Source: Geomonas sp. RF6
GTDB lineage: Bacteria; Desulfobacterota; Desulfuromonadia; Geobacterales; Geobacteraceae
Assembly (NCBI RefSeq): GCF_021044625.1
Contig: NZ_CP087999.1
Span: forward strand, 2,063,001-2,127,000
Length of the DNA: 64,000 bases
Direction of reading: 5' to 3'
The position numbers were made by a program, and so were the translations under genes. Under the pieces are notes generated by a model. The model saw only the letters and a program-made list of their open reading frames with translations, was not told the DNA's origin and searched no databases. This document shows positions 56,974 through 64,000 of the stretch, piece after piece (the stretch's first letter is position 1; each line of letters opens with the position of its first letter).

Positions 56974-57275
56974 GTGACAAGCTGGAATTAGAGGAGCTGA
57001 CCAGCGCTCCGCAGATGAAGAACCTTGATTTCATCATGGACATCCCGCTGCAGCTCACGGTGGAACTCGGGCGCACGCGGTTGCTGGTGCGCGACGTGCT
57101 GCAGCTGAACCAGGGTTCCGTGGTGGAGCTCACGAAGCTCGCCGGCGAGCCTCTCGATGTCTTTGTGAACTCAAAGCTGGTGGCGCGCGGCGAGGCGGTG
57201 GTGGTGAACGACAAGTTCGGCATCCGTCTCCTGGACATCATCAGCCCGAACGAACGCGTGGACAAGGTGCTATGA
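56970..57275 (+). CDS. fliN: FliN, flagellar motor switch protein
   Basis: A 101-residue SpoA-domain protein (MDIPLQLTVELGRTRLLVRD, NDKFGIRLLDIISPNERV). The start is a TTG overlapping the fliM TGA (TTGA), with GGAGG upstream, indicating coupled translation. Confidence 0.94.
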   Translation: MSDKLELEELTSAPQMKNLDFIMDIPLQLTVELGRTRLLVRDVLQLNQGSVVELTKLAGEPLDVFVNSKLVARGEAVVVNDKFGIRLLDIISPNERVDKVL

Positions 57276-57730
57276 GAAAACTCCCGATCGTAACGGCAGT
57301 GCTTGCGCTCCCCGCCACGGCGGTCGCCGCCGGAGGTCCCTTCGATCTCCTCGGCTCCGTGGTGCAGACCGTGGCCTCTCTTGCCCTGGTGATCGGCATC
57401 ATACTGATAATCTACCATTTTGCCGGACGGCTCATGAAGCTCTCGCACGGTGGGAGCGCGGCTAACCGGTACATACGGGTGCTGGAAACGCGGCACCTTT
57501 CCCCGAAGAAGTCCCTCATGCTGGTGGAGGTGGGGGGGGAGTACCTCCTCCTCAGCAACAGCGGCGACGGGGTGAACTTCCTCTCCAAACTGGAGCTCCT
57601 GGAGGAGATCGAGGTCGTGGAAGAAAAAAGCGCCTCCTCCCTCATCCCCGGCCGTCTGAAGGAACGGGTGGCCGGGATGCTGCAGGAACTCCCCCTGTCG
57701 CTCGTCAAGAAAAACGGTGGTCTTGCGTGA
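57272..57730 (+). CDS. fliO: FliO, flagellar export gate assembly protein
   Basis: A 152-residue protein with an N-terminal signal/anchor and a membrane helix (VASLALVIGIILIIYHFAGRL) and a beta-rich cytoplasmic part (IRVLETRHLSPKKSLMLVEV). FliO helps FliP assembly. It overlaps fliN (ATGA) and fliP (GTGA). Confidence 0.88.
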   Translation: MRKLPIVTAVLALPATAVAAGGPFDLLGSVVQTVASLALVIGIILIIYHFAGRLMKLSHGGSAANRYIRVLETRHLSPKKSLMLVEVGGEYLLLSNSGDGVNFLSKLELLEEIEVVEEKSASSLIPGRLKERVAGMLQELPLSLVKKNGGLA

Positions 57731-58479
57731 AAATAGGAAAGATTCTTCTGCTTGTGACCCTGGCCTGCCTTGCGCTTGCCGGCGTCGCCCATGCGGAGCC
57801 GTTGTCCATTCCGACGGTGAGCGTGGGGATGGGGAAGGTCTCCAAGCCCGGAGATGTATCGACGGTGCTGCAGATCTTCTTCCTGATGACGGTGATCTCG
57901 CTGGCGCCGGGGCTTCTGATGATGACGACCTCCTTCACGAGGATAGTGGTCGTCCTCTCCTTCCTGCGCAGCGCGATGGGAACGCAGCAGGCTCCCTCGA
58001 ACCAGATCGTCATCGGGCTCTCCCTCTTTTTGACCTTCTTCATCATGACGCCGGTGTGGCAGCAGGTTAACACGCAGGCGCTGCAGCCGTACAAGGCACA
58101 GACGATAACGCAGGAGGAGGCATTCAAGAGGGGGGTGGAGCCGGTGCGGCGCTTCATGCTCTCGCAGGTACGGGAGAAGGATCTCGCCCTCTTTCTCTCC
58201 CTCTCGAAGCTCCCCCGGCCGCGCAACGCGAACGACGTCCCGACGATGACGCTGATCCCGGCGTACGTGGTGAGCGAGCTGAAGACCGCGTTCCAGATCG
58301 GCTTCCTGATCTACATCCCCTTTCTCGTGCTGGACATGGTGGTGGCGAGCGTGCTCATGTCGATGGGTATGATGATGCTCCCTCCGGCGATGATCTCGCT
58401 ACCCTTCAAGCTACTCCTCTTTGTGCTGGTGGACGGGTGGGGACTCGTCATCGGCTCCCTCGTCAAGAGCTTCAGCTAG
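57727..58479 (+). CDS. fliP: FliP, flagellar export gate protein
   Basis: A 250-residue gate subunit with signal peptide (ILLLVTLACLALAGVAHA) and the signatures FTRIVVVLSFLRSAMGTQQ and PFLVLDMVVASVLMSMGM. It forms the FliPQR export channel. The start is GTG overlapping fliO. Confidence 0.96.
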   Translation: MKIGKILLLVTLACLALAGVAHAEPLSIPTVSVGMGKVSKPGDVSTVLQIFFLMTVISLAPGLLMMTTSFTRIVVVLSFLRSAMGTQQAPSNQIVIGLSLFLTFFIMTPVWQQVNTQALQPYKAQTITQEEAFKRGVEPVRRFMLSQVREKDLALFLSLSKLPRPRNANDVPTMTLIPAYVVSELKTAFQIGFLIYIPFLVLDMVVASVLMSMGMMMLPPAMISLPFKLLLFVLVDGWGLVIGSLVKSFS

Positions 58480-58488
58480 CAGCACGCC

Positions 58489-58538
58489 GCGGGAACGGCA
58501 GTCCGGCCAGTCGGACATGCGACTGCCCTCCGTCCCGC
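58489..58538 (+). repeat. Long hairpin between fliP and fliQ
   Basis: GCGGGA/TCCCGC encloses GGCAGTC/GACTGCC. The loop holds TCCGGCCAGTCGGA, related to the 9-bp GTCGGACCA repeat. No T-run follows, so it is not a clear terminator. Confidence 0.7.
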
Positions 58539-58562
58539 ACAACTCTACTGAAGGAGTTTTCC

Positions 58563-58832
58563 ATGACACCTGAACTCGTATCACAGATCGGCAGGCGCAG
58601 TTTCGAGGCGGTTCTTCTCCTCTCCGCGCCCCTTCTCATATGCGCCCTCGTTGTAGGGCTCCTGATCTCCATCTTCCAGGCTGTCACCTCCATCAACGAG
58701 GCGACGCTCGCCTTTGCGCCGAAGATCGTGGCGGTGATGGTGGCTCTGGTCATATTCTTTCCGTGGATGATGACCTACATGAGCGACTTCACCCGGGAAA
58801 TTTACGGCATGATCGCCAACATGAGGCATTAG
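58563..58832 (+). CDS. fliQ: FliQ, flagellar export gate protein
   Basis: An 89-residue two-helix protein (LLLSAPLLICALVVGLLISI; LAFAPKIVAVMVALVIFFPW), part of the FliPQR channel. AAGGAG precedes the ATG, and fliR starts at the next base after its stop. Confidence 0.95.
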   Translation: MTPELVSQIGRRSFEAVLLLSAPLLICALVVGLLISIFQAVTSINEATLAFAPKIVAVMVALVIFFPWMMTYMSDFTREIYGMIANMRH

Positions 58833-59621
58833 GTGTTCGGCAACCTGCCGCTCACCTCGCTGGAGGCCCTCCCGGTGTTCGCCCTGGTGCTGGCGCGGGT
58901 TGCGGGGCTCTTCTCGGCGATACCGATCTTCGGGGCGCGCATCGTCCCGGCGCGGGTGAAGGCGGGGCTGGTCTTTGTCCTCTCCCTGCTCCTCTACCCG
59001 GTGATCCATCCGCAGATCCCCCCCGACTCGACCGACACCATCTCTCTCGTGCTCCTTGTCCTTGGCGAAGTGCTGATCGGGCTCACGCTCGGGTTGATGT
59101 CGCAGGCGATCTTTGCGGCGGTGGAGTTCTGCGGGCAGCTGGTGGGGACCCAGATGGGGCTCTCCATGGCCTCCCTCTTCGATCCGACCACGCAGAACAA
59201 CGTCCCGACCATGGCGATGTTCCAGGGCGCGCTCGCCACTCTCCTCTTTGTCTCGCTGAATGCCCACCACATCTTCCTGCGCGGCATCGTGGAGAGCTAC
59301 CAGCGCATTCCGATCGGCGGGTGGCATATGAGCGGCGGGCTCCTGCAGTTCGTGATCGAGGCCAGTACCGGCATCTTCATCATCGCGGTGAAGCTCTCCG
59401 CCCCCGTCTCGGTCGCCCTCCTCGCCACGAGCGTCGTGCTGGGGATCGTGGCGCGCGCTTTTCCGCAGATGAACGTCTTCATGGTGAGCATGCCCCTCAA
59501 TATCGGGATGGGTCTCGCCCTCCTGGGGATCTCCCTCCCTGTGTTCCTGCGGGTGCTGGCAAACAGCTTCGGCGCCATGTCCGGCGAGATGACCACCATC
59601 TTCAAACTGCTCGGGAGCTGA
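58833..59621 (+). CDS. fliR: FliR, flagellar export gate protein
   Basis: A 262-residue membrane protein with about six helices (VFALVLARVAGLFSAIPIFG; AVEFCGQLVGTQMGLSMASL). GTG start immediately after the fliQ stop. It completes the FliPQR gate with FlhB. Confidence 0.94.
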   Translation: MFGNLPLTSLEALPVFALVLARVAGLFSAIPIFGARIVPARVKAGLVFVLSLLLYPVIHPQIPPDSTDTISLVLLVLGEVLIGLTLGLMSQAIFAAVEFCGQLVGTQMGLSMASLFDPTTQNNVPTMAMFQGALATLLFVSLNAHHIFLRGIVESYQRIPIGGWHMSGGLLQFVIEASTGIFIIAVKLSAPVSVALLATSVVLGIVARAFPQMNVFMVSMPLNIGMGLALLGISLPVFLRVLANSFGAMSGEMTTIFKLLGS

Positions 59622-59678
59622 TGAGCTCCTCCCGGTCCACCGCTGCATCCTCCACCACGGGGACCCCTTTAGGAAGCC

Positions 59679-60740
59679 ATGTCCGAGGACAAACACTCCA
59701 AAACAGAAAAACCTTCCCAAAAGAAGATAGAGGAGGCGCGAAATAAGAACGGCGCCCCGCGCAGCCGCGAGCTCTCCTCCGCCTTGTCCCTCATCGCCGC
59801 CATGATCGCCCTCTCCGGGAGTGCCGGGATGATCCTCTCGCGGCTGAAGAGCGAGTCGCGGGACATTTTCGGGGAGCTTGCCACCATAGAGGTCACTCCT
59901 TCCGGGGTCCACGCCCTGATGATCAAGGAGTTCCTGAACCTGGGGATCATGCTGGCCCCCTTCCTGATCATCATGTTCGTGGCGGCGCTCGCTGTCGACG
60001 TGGGGCAGGCGGGGATCAGCTTCAGCACGGAGAAGTTCAAGTTCGACCTGGGGAAGCTGAACCCGATGCAGGGTCTCTCCCGCCTTTTCAACAAGGACTC
60101 CCTCTTCGAGGTGGCGAAGTCGTTCGCAAAGATGGGGATCGTGGGGTACATGGCGTACCACATCATCGCCGACGAGATGGACGGGATCATCTACCTCGTG
60201 GACCAGGACCTCTCCGGTGTCATGTCCTTCATCGGGCACCTTTCCTTCAAGCTGGTGCTGCACACCTGCGGCGTTCTCCTGGTGCTGGCCGCGATCGACC
60301 TCGCCTTCGTAAAGTGGCGCTTCCTCGAGAACCTGAAGATGACGAAGCAGGAGGTGAAGGACGAGCACAAGAACACGGAAGGGGATCCGAGCGTCAAGGG
60401 GAAGATTCGCCAGAAGCAGATGCAGCTGGCGCGTCGGCGCCTGAAGCAGATCATCCCGACCGCCGACGTCGTCGTCACCAACCCGACCCACTTTGCGGTG
60501 GCGCTGAAGTACGAGCGCGGGCAGATGGGTGCGCCGAAGGTCCTGGTGAAGGGCGTTGACGAGATGGCCCAGCAGATAAAGGCGATCGCGCGGGAGGCGA
60601 AGGTCGTCCTGGTGGAGAACCGGTTTCTGGCGCGCGAGCTCTATGCGCAGGTGGAGGAAGGGGCCGAGATCCCGGAATCTCTTTACGCAGCGGTCGCCGA
60701 GGTCCTCGCGTACGTGTACGGCCTGAAGGGGAAGCGCTAG
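59679..60740 (+). CDS. flhB: FlhB, export specificity switch protein
   Basis: A 353-residue protein with four membrane helices and the cytoplasmic autocleavage site NPTH at residues 268-271 (VVVTNPTHFAVAL). Cleavage there, prompted by FliK, switches export from hook to filament proteins. The flhA gene usually next in such clusters is absent from this window. Confidence 0.96.
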   Translation: MSEDKHSKTEKPSQKKIEEARNKNGAPRSRELSSALSLIAAMIALSGSAGMILSRLKSESRDIFGELATIEVTPSGVHALMIKEFLNLGIMLAPFLIIMFVAALAVDVGQAGISFSTEKFKFDLGKLNPMQGLSRLFNKDSLFEVAKSFAKMGIVGYMAYHIIADEMDGIIYLVDQDLSGVMSFIGHLSFKLVLHTCGVLLVLAAIDLAFVKWRFLENLKMTKQEVKDEHKNTEGDPSVKGKIRQKQMQLARRRLKQIIPTADVVVTNPTHFAVALKYERGQMGAPKVLVKGVDEMAQQIKAIAREAKVVLVENRFLARELYAQVEEGAEIPESLYAAVAEVLAYVYGLKGKR

Positions 60741-60764
60741 CCGAAGTTCTTTCCGGAGGGGAAG

Positions 60765-61409
60765 ATGAGCGGCTCCGACTTGATACTGCCGCCGCATGGC
60801 GGTTACCGCAAGCTACGCAGCTTCGTCGTGGCTCTCGCCGCTTATGACGGGACGGTGATCTTCTGCGACCGTTTTGTAGACCTGCGGTCGCGGACGCACG
60901 ACCAGATGGTCCAGGCGGCGCGCAGCGGACCGCAGAACATAGCGGAAGGTTCGGTGGCCTCTGCGACCTCCAAAAAGACGGAGCTGAAGCTGACCGGGGT
61001 GGCGAGGGCGAGTCTTGGGGAATTGATACGCGACTACGAGGACTACCTGACGCAGCACGGGCTGCAGGTCTGGGAGAAGGATTCGGAGAGGGTGCGCCTG
61101 ATGCGGGCGCGGCTGGCGGGGAAGCTCAAGCCCGATGTGGCGCAGCCACAGCCTCCGGTTGTAAAGGGGCGGGAATGCTATGACGAGCCATTGAGGGCGG
61201 CTCTGGCGGCGATACGGAAAGGATCCTCCGAGGTGTGCGCAAATATCCTGCTGTGCCTGGCACACCAGGCGAGCTACCTCCTGCGTCGGCAGCTGGAGCG
61301 GCTGGAGCGCGACTTTCTGGAGCAGGGCGGCATCACAGAAAGGTTGTACCGCTGCAGGAAAGAGCACCGTGATAACACGAAAAAGCGCGACCCGGAGAGG
61401 CCGGAGTAG
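60765..61409 (+). CDS. Four-helix-bundle protein (S23/IVP-like with suffix domain)
   Basis: A 214-residue protein. Residues 15-115 resemble the four-helix-bundle family of 23S rRNA intervening-sequence proteins and DGR accessory proteins (QMVQAARSGPQNIAEGS, then LGELIRDYEDYL). The C-terminal third (about 140-200) fits the suffix domain that accompanies some members (SEVCANILLCLAHQASYLLRRQLERLER region). No reverse transcriptase is nearby. The family's function is unknown. The stop codon is directly followed by a 9-bp tandem repeat. Confidence 0.75.
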   Translation: MSGSDLILPPHGGYRKLRSFVVALAAYDGTVIFCDRFVDLRSRTHDQMVQAARSGPQNIAEGSVASATSKKTELKLTGVARASLGELIRDYEDYLTQHGLQVWEKDSERVRLMRARLAGKLKPDVAQPQPPVVKGRECYDEPLRAALAAIRKGSSEVCANILLCLAHQASYLLRRQLERLERDFLEQGGITERLYRCRKEHRDNTKKRDPERPE

Positions 61410-61463
61410 GTCGGACCAGTCGGACCAGTCGGACAGGTCGGACAGGTCGGACAGGTCGGACAG
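61410..61463 (+). repeat. 9-bp tandem repeat directly after the four-helix-bundle gene
   Basis: Six copies: two of GTCGGACCA and four of GTCGGACAG. The array starts at the base after the stop codon. It matches the repeat within the uvrC 3' end (438-480). Confidence 0.9.
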
Positions 61464-61506
61464 GCCACGTTGCCCGGTCTGCCTCGTCGCGTCCGAAGTT
61501 CATATT

Positions 61507-61522
61507 TGTGACGCACGTCACA
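61507..61522. promoter_or_regulatory. CRP/HcpR-type operator TGTGA-N6-TCACA
   Basis: TGTGACGCACGTCACA is a perfect CRP-family palindrome, about 290 bp before the secreted beta-helix gene. The gap 61464-61799 holds no other clear feature beyond a short imperfect inverted repeat near 61710. Confidence 0.6.
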
Positions 61523-61799
61523 TCTTATTCGGGCACCGTTTGGTACCTTCTCTTTATCGCAAGGGCAACGACGCCCTTCATTGAAAAACCCGCCGATAGC
61601 TATCTTCCATATCAGCCCGCTGCATAGCGCAATGCTGCGAGCGACCCAACCCCGGATTTTCAAACTGCCGGGAAAACCCCCAAATTAGTAAAACCCAGCG
61701 AACGATGCAGGTGACACGGCGTGCGAGCCGCGTGACGCTTTTTGCGGCGCGCGATATTTCCGCACCCCAATCTGAAGCAACCTCAAAGGGAGACAATTG

Positions 61800-63443
61800 A
61801 TGACCAAATGCAACACCAACGGACGTGGCTGGCGACGTATATCTTTTATGGCTTTTGCCCTGATGACTGGTCTTTCTTCTGTGGCCAGTGCTACTTACAA
61901 TATCCCGGCTACCAGGAAGGTGACCTGGCAAGGTAACGTCGGCGTCCGCGGGGATGTCCCCGCCGCGACCACCATCTACACCGTTTTGAGCCCGAACGGC
62001 AGCAATGATACTGCAGCTCTCCAGACCGCCATCAACAACTGCCCCCAGGGCCAGGTAATAAAACTGAACCCCGGTACCTATAAAATATCCAGCACCCTTA
62101 CGGTTCGCAAAGGCGTCGTCCTGCGCGGCTCCGGCATGGGTAGCACGATCATCAGGGGGCTTTCCGGCTTTGCCGGCAGTCAGCTTATCCTTGTCGAGCC
62201 GACTTCGTGGTCCTACTCCCTCACCAGCCCGGCTTCCGTCGCTCTTTCCGGCGGCCTTGCCAAAGGTTCGACTACTATAAATACCTCGGCGATCCACGGC
62301 TTGGCAGCGGGTGACATCATCCTTATCGACCAGGTCAACAACGGCGCCGATAACCCGCCGGTCAGCAACCAGGGGGACGGCGGGGCGTGCACCTGGTGCG
62401 GCAGGGCCTCCGGCGGCAGATCACTCGGGCAGTATGCGCGGGTAACCTCCGTGCCGTCCTCTACCTCCGCGACGTTGGAGATGCCGACCTACTGGCCGTA
62501 CGATTCCACCCTCGCCCCACAGGTGGTGAAGGTCGCGGGGCAGGTCACCGGCTTCGGCATCGAGCACCTGACCTTGGACAACAGCCTGAGCGCAGCCAGG
62601 GAAGCGGCGATGCAGTGGGACAACGTGAACAGCAGCTGGGCGGTCGGCGTCGAGATGGTCAGCGCCTACAAGGAGCTTTTCAGGGTGTGGAACGGCTACC
62701 GCAACACGATCCGCAGCTGCAAGTTCCATGAGGGGAGCCCGACGACGGCGACCTCCGGGGCATCCTTCGGCGGGAACCGCGGCTACGGCATCTGGTTCAG
62801 CGGCGGCTCTGCCAACACCTTTGAAAATAACGAGTTCTACCACCTGGCACTCGCCATCACCTTCAACGGTGCGAGCTCCGGCAACGTCTTCGCCTACAAC
62901 TACCTCCACGACCTGTATCACAACAGCACCTCGACCGCCGGGGCAGGGATCTCCTTCCACGGGTCCCACGCGATGATGAACCTGATCGAAGGGAACTACT
63001 CGAAGGTGTCGATGGTTGCGGACAACTACTGGGGCTCCTCCAGCAACAACACCTTCTTCAGGAACCGCGTCATCAACGAGACTGGGTTCAGCTGCAAGCA
63101 GTACGCGGTCAACATCCACGGCCGCCAGCAGTACTACAACATGATCGGCAATGTTCTCGGTACCCCCGGATTCGAAACCGCCTACGAGACGCCGCAGTCG
63201 AGCTGCGCGAAAGCGATCTACAGCTTCGCCGACGGCAGTGGACTGGCCACATCGCTGCGCCACGCCAACTGGGACAGCGTCAACAACCAGACGATGTGGA
63301 ACGGCTCCGATGACCGCGTCCTCCCCGCGAGCCTCTACCTCGCAGGGAAGCCGGCATGGTGGCGGGCGGCCAATTGGCCGGTGATCGGGCCCGATCGCTC
63401 CCCGATGGCACCGTCTGCTCCGACCTGGGGTATGCCTTGGTAA
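61800..63443 (+). CDS. Secreted right-handed beta-helix protein
   Basis: A 547-residue protein with a signal peptide (ISFMAFALMTGLSSVASA). The sequence then reads as a pectate-lyase-like parallel beta-helix: NDTAALQTAINNCPQGQVIK start, GVVLRGSGMGSTII, and repeated NxF/NT turns such as SGGSANTFENNEFYHL, GNVFAYNYLHDLYH and NNTFFRNRVINE. Such folds bind or cleave polysaccharides; I see no assured catalytic set. The ATG at 61800 has GGGAG upstream. A strong terminator follows. Confidence 0.8.
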   Translation: MTKCNTNGRGWRRISFMAFALMTGLSSVASATYNIPATRKVTWQGNVGVRGDVPAATTIYTVLSPNGSNDTAALQTAINNCPQGQVIKLNPGTYKISSTLTVRKGVVLRGSGMGSTIIRGLSGFAGSQLILVEPTSWSYSLTSPASVALSGGLAKGSTTINTSAIHGLAAGDIILIDQVNNGADNPPVSNQGDGGACTWCGRASGGRSLGQYARVTSVPSSTSATLEMPTYWPYDSTLAPQVVKVAGQVTGFGIEHLTLDNSLSAAREAAMQWDNVNSSWAVGVEMVSAYKELFRVWNGYRNTIRSCKFHEGSPTTATSGASFGGNRGYGIWFSGGSANTFENNEFYHLALAITFNGASSGNVFAYNYLHDLYHNSTSTAGAGISFHGSHAMMNLIEGNYSKVSMVADNYWGSSSNNTFFRNRVINETGFSCKQYAVNIHGRQQYYNMIGNVLGTPGFETAYETPQSSCAKAIYSFADGSGLATSLRHANWDSVNNQTMWNGSDDRVLPASLYLAGKPAWWRAANWPVIGPDRSPMAPSAPTWGMPW

Positions 63444-63477
63444 GGTAAGGAACAGGTAGACAGAAAGTAAGAAGTGG

Positions 63478-63533
63478 AAAAAGCCAGGCACCGCCGGTCA
63501 AAGTGAGACCGGCGGTGACCTGGCTTTTTTTTC
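63478..63533 (+). terminator. Terminator after the beta-helix gene
   Basis: AAAAAGCCAGG and CACCGCCGGTC pair with GACCGGCGGTG and CCTGGCTTTTTTTT: a near-perfect stem over 20 bp long. Confidence 0.95.
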
Positions 63534-63619
63534 GTCAGGAGAGTCAGGCCCTGCATTGTTGACTTGCCGGTCGCGGGTTGATAGGAATGGGTGAGAAAGT
63601 CTGCGGAGGAGTTCGTCAC

Positions 63620-63967
63620 ATGGCATCTCAGATATCTTCAGCGAGCGGAAAGTATGCTGCCATCTACCGGGTGGTCTCGCTCATCCCACCTGGCCGCGTC
63701 GCCACCTACGGGCAGGTCGCGGGGCTGGCCGGAATGCCGGGGCGGGCGCGGCTCGTGGGATACGCCCTCCGCTCCCTGCCGAATCAGTCGGGGGTGCCGT
63801 GGCACCGCGTCGTCAATGCGGCAGGACGTATCAGCCTCCGCGCCGACGGCGGGGCAGAGGACGAGTTCCAAAGAGTACGCCTGGAAGCGGAAGGGATAGC
63901 GTTTGAGCGAGACGGCCGCATCCCCCTCGAGGTATTTCTGTGGCACCCGGACCCGGGCTCCCTGTGA
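63620..63967 (+). CDS. Alkyltransferase-like protein (ATL) for DNA repair
   Basis: A 115-residue protein of the MGMT DNA-binding domain: IPPGRVATYGQVAGLAG (HTH), then the active-site strand reads VPWHRVVNAAGRIS where true methyltransferases have PCHRV. The Cys to Trp change defines ATL proteins, which bind O6-alkylguanine and pass the lesion to nucleotide excision repair. The start at 63620 follows GGAGGA. An apparent terminator arm starts at the window end. Confidence 0.92.
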   Translation: MASQISSASGKYAAIYRVVSLIPPGRVATYGQVAGLAGMPGRARLVGYALRSLPNQSGVPWHRVVNAAGRISLRADGGAEDEFQRVRLEAEGIAFERDGRIPLEVFLWHPDPGSL

Positions 63968-64000
63968 ATGACAACGGAAAGAAGGAAAAGAAAAAGCCAG

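Noticed and set aside
58581-60797. A 738-codon open frame on the minus strand across fliQ-fliR-flhB
   Set aside because: It is antisense to three clear flagellar genes, His/Arg/Glu-rich without domains, and arises from high GC at third codon positions.
61369-61584. A 71-codon frame with SDQSDQSDRSD repeats after the four-helix-bundle gene
   Set aside because: It overlaps that gene out of frame and exists because a 9-bp repeat keeps all frames open; no ribosome binding site.

Overview
The window is high-GC bacterial chromosome, very probably from a Geobacteraceae member (Desulfuromonadota; Geobacter/Geomonas/Citrifermentans type). The grounds are a split F-type ATP synthase with F1 genes beside parAB and the F0 genes elsewhere, an MglA-type GTPase, a small three-haem c-type cytochrome, and a large sigma-54/sigma-28 style flagellar and chemotaxis gene set. 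The assignment rests on gene content and order only. Coding density is high. I saw no rRNA, tRNA, CRISPR array, transposase or prophage.

Layout. 1-4.1 kb: 3' end of mglA, then on the minus strand uvrC, an RRM RNA-binding protein, a LysM protein and a small cytochrome. 4.4-12.3 kb: parA-parB, then the F1 operon atpF'-F-H-A-G-D-C. 12.6-15.4 kb: MATE transporter, a membrane-anchored retropepsin-like protease and a small unknown. 15.4-20.7 kb (minus): chemotaxis operon cheW-cheA-cheR-HDOD-cheB. 20.9-23.1 kb: sigma-54 response regulator and lytic transglycosylase. 23.3-28.0 kb: ferritin-like protein, TatD nuclease, PilZ protein, RF3 and a PHP hydrolase. 28.1-29.8 kb (minus): F0 operon atpZ-I-B-E. 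30-35 kb: MshEN-type protein, hemL, a SLOG-like protein, a C_GCAxxG_C_C protein and an MBL hydrolase. 35.3-38.4 kb: histidine kinase, then cheY, cheX and a CheC-like/pseudo-receiver fusion. 38.6-60.7 kb: one long flagellar cluster (TPR protein, flgBC, fliEFGHIJ, MotE-like, fliK, flgD, a flagellar operon protein, two flgE-type genes, fliLMNOPQR, flhB). 60.8-64 kb: a four-helix-bundle protein followed by a 9-bp tandem repeat, a secreted beta-helix protein, and an alkyltransferase-like DNA repair protein.

How it fits together. The two atp operons encode the parts of a single ATP synthase, and their candidate promoters look alike. The flagellar cluster encodes rod/hook parts, MS ring, switch, export gate, export ATPase and the hook-length protein. 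Sigma-54 type -24/-12 elements lie before flgB, fliK, fliL and possibly the TPR gene. Sigma-28 type elements lie before cheY and, more weakly, cheW. The sigma-54 response regulator beside the chemotaxis operon is a plausible flagellar master regulator, by context only.

The most interesting unexplained signals are a nearly identical 51-nt structured leader in front of both flgE-type genes at the same distance from the start codon, a 9-bp GTCGGACCA-type tandem repeat at the 3' ends of two unrelated genes, two families of inverted palindromic intergenic repeats, and a 1109-residue Ala/Pro-rich FliK.
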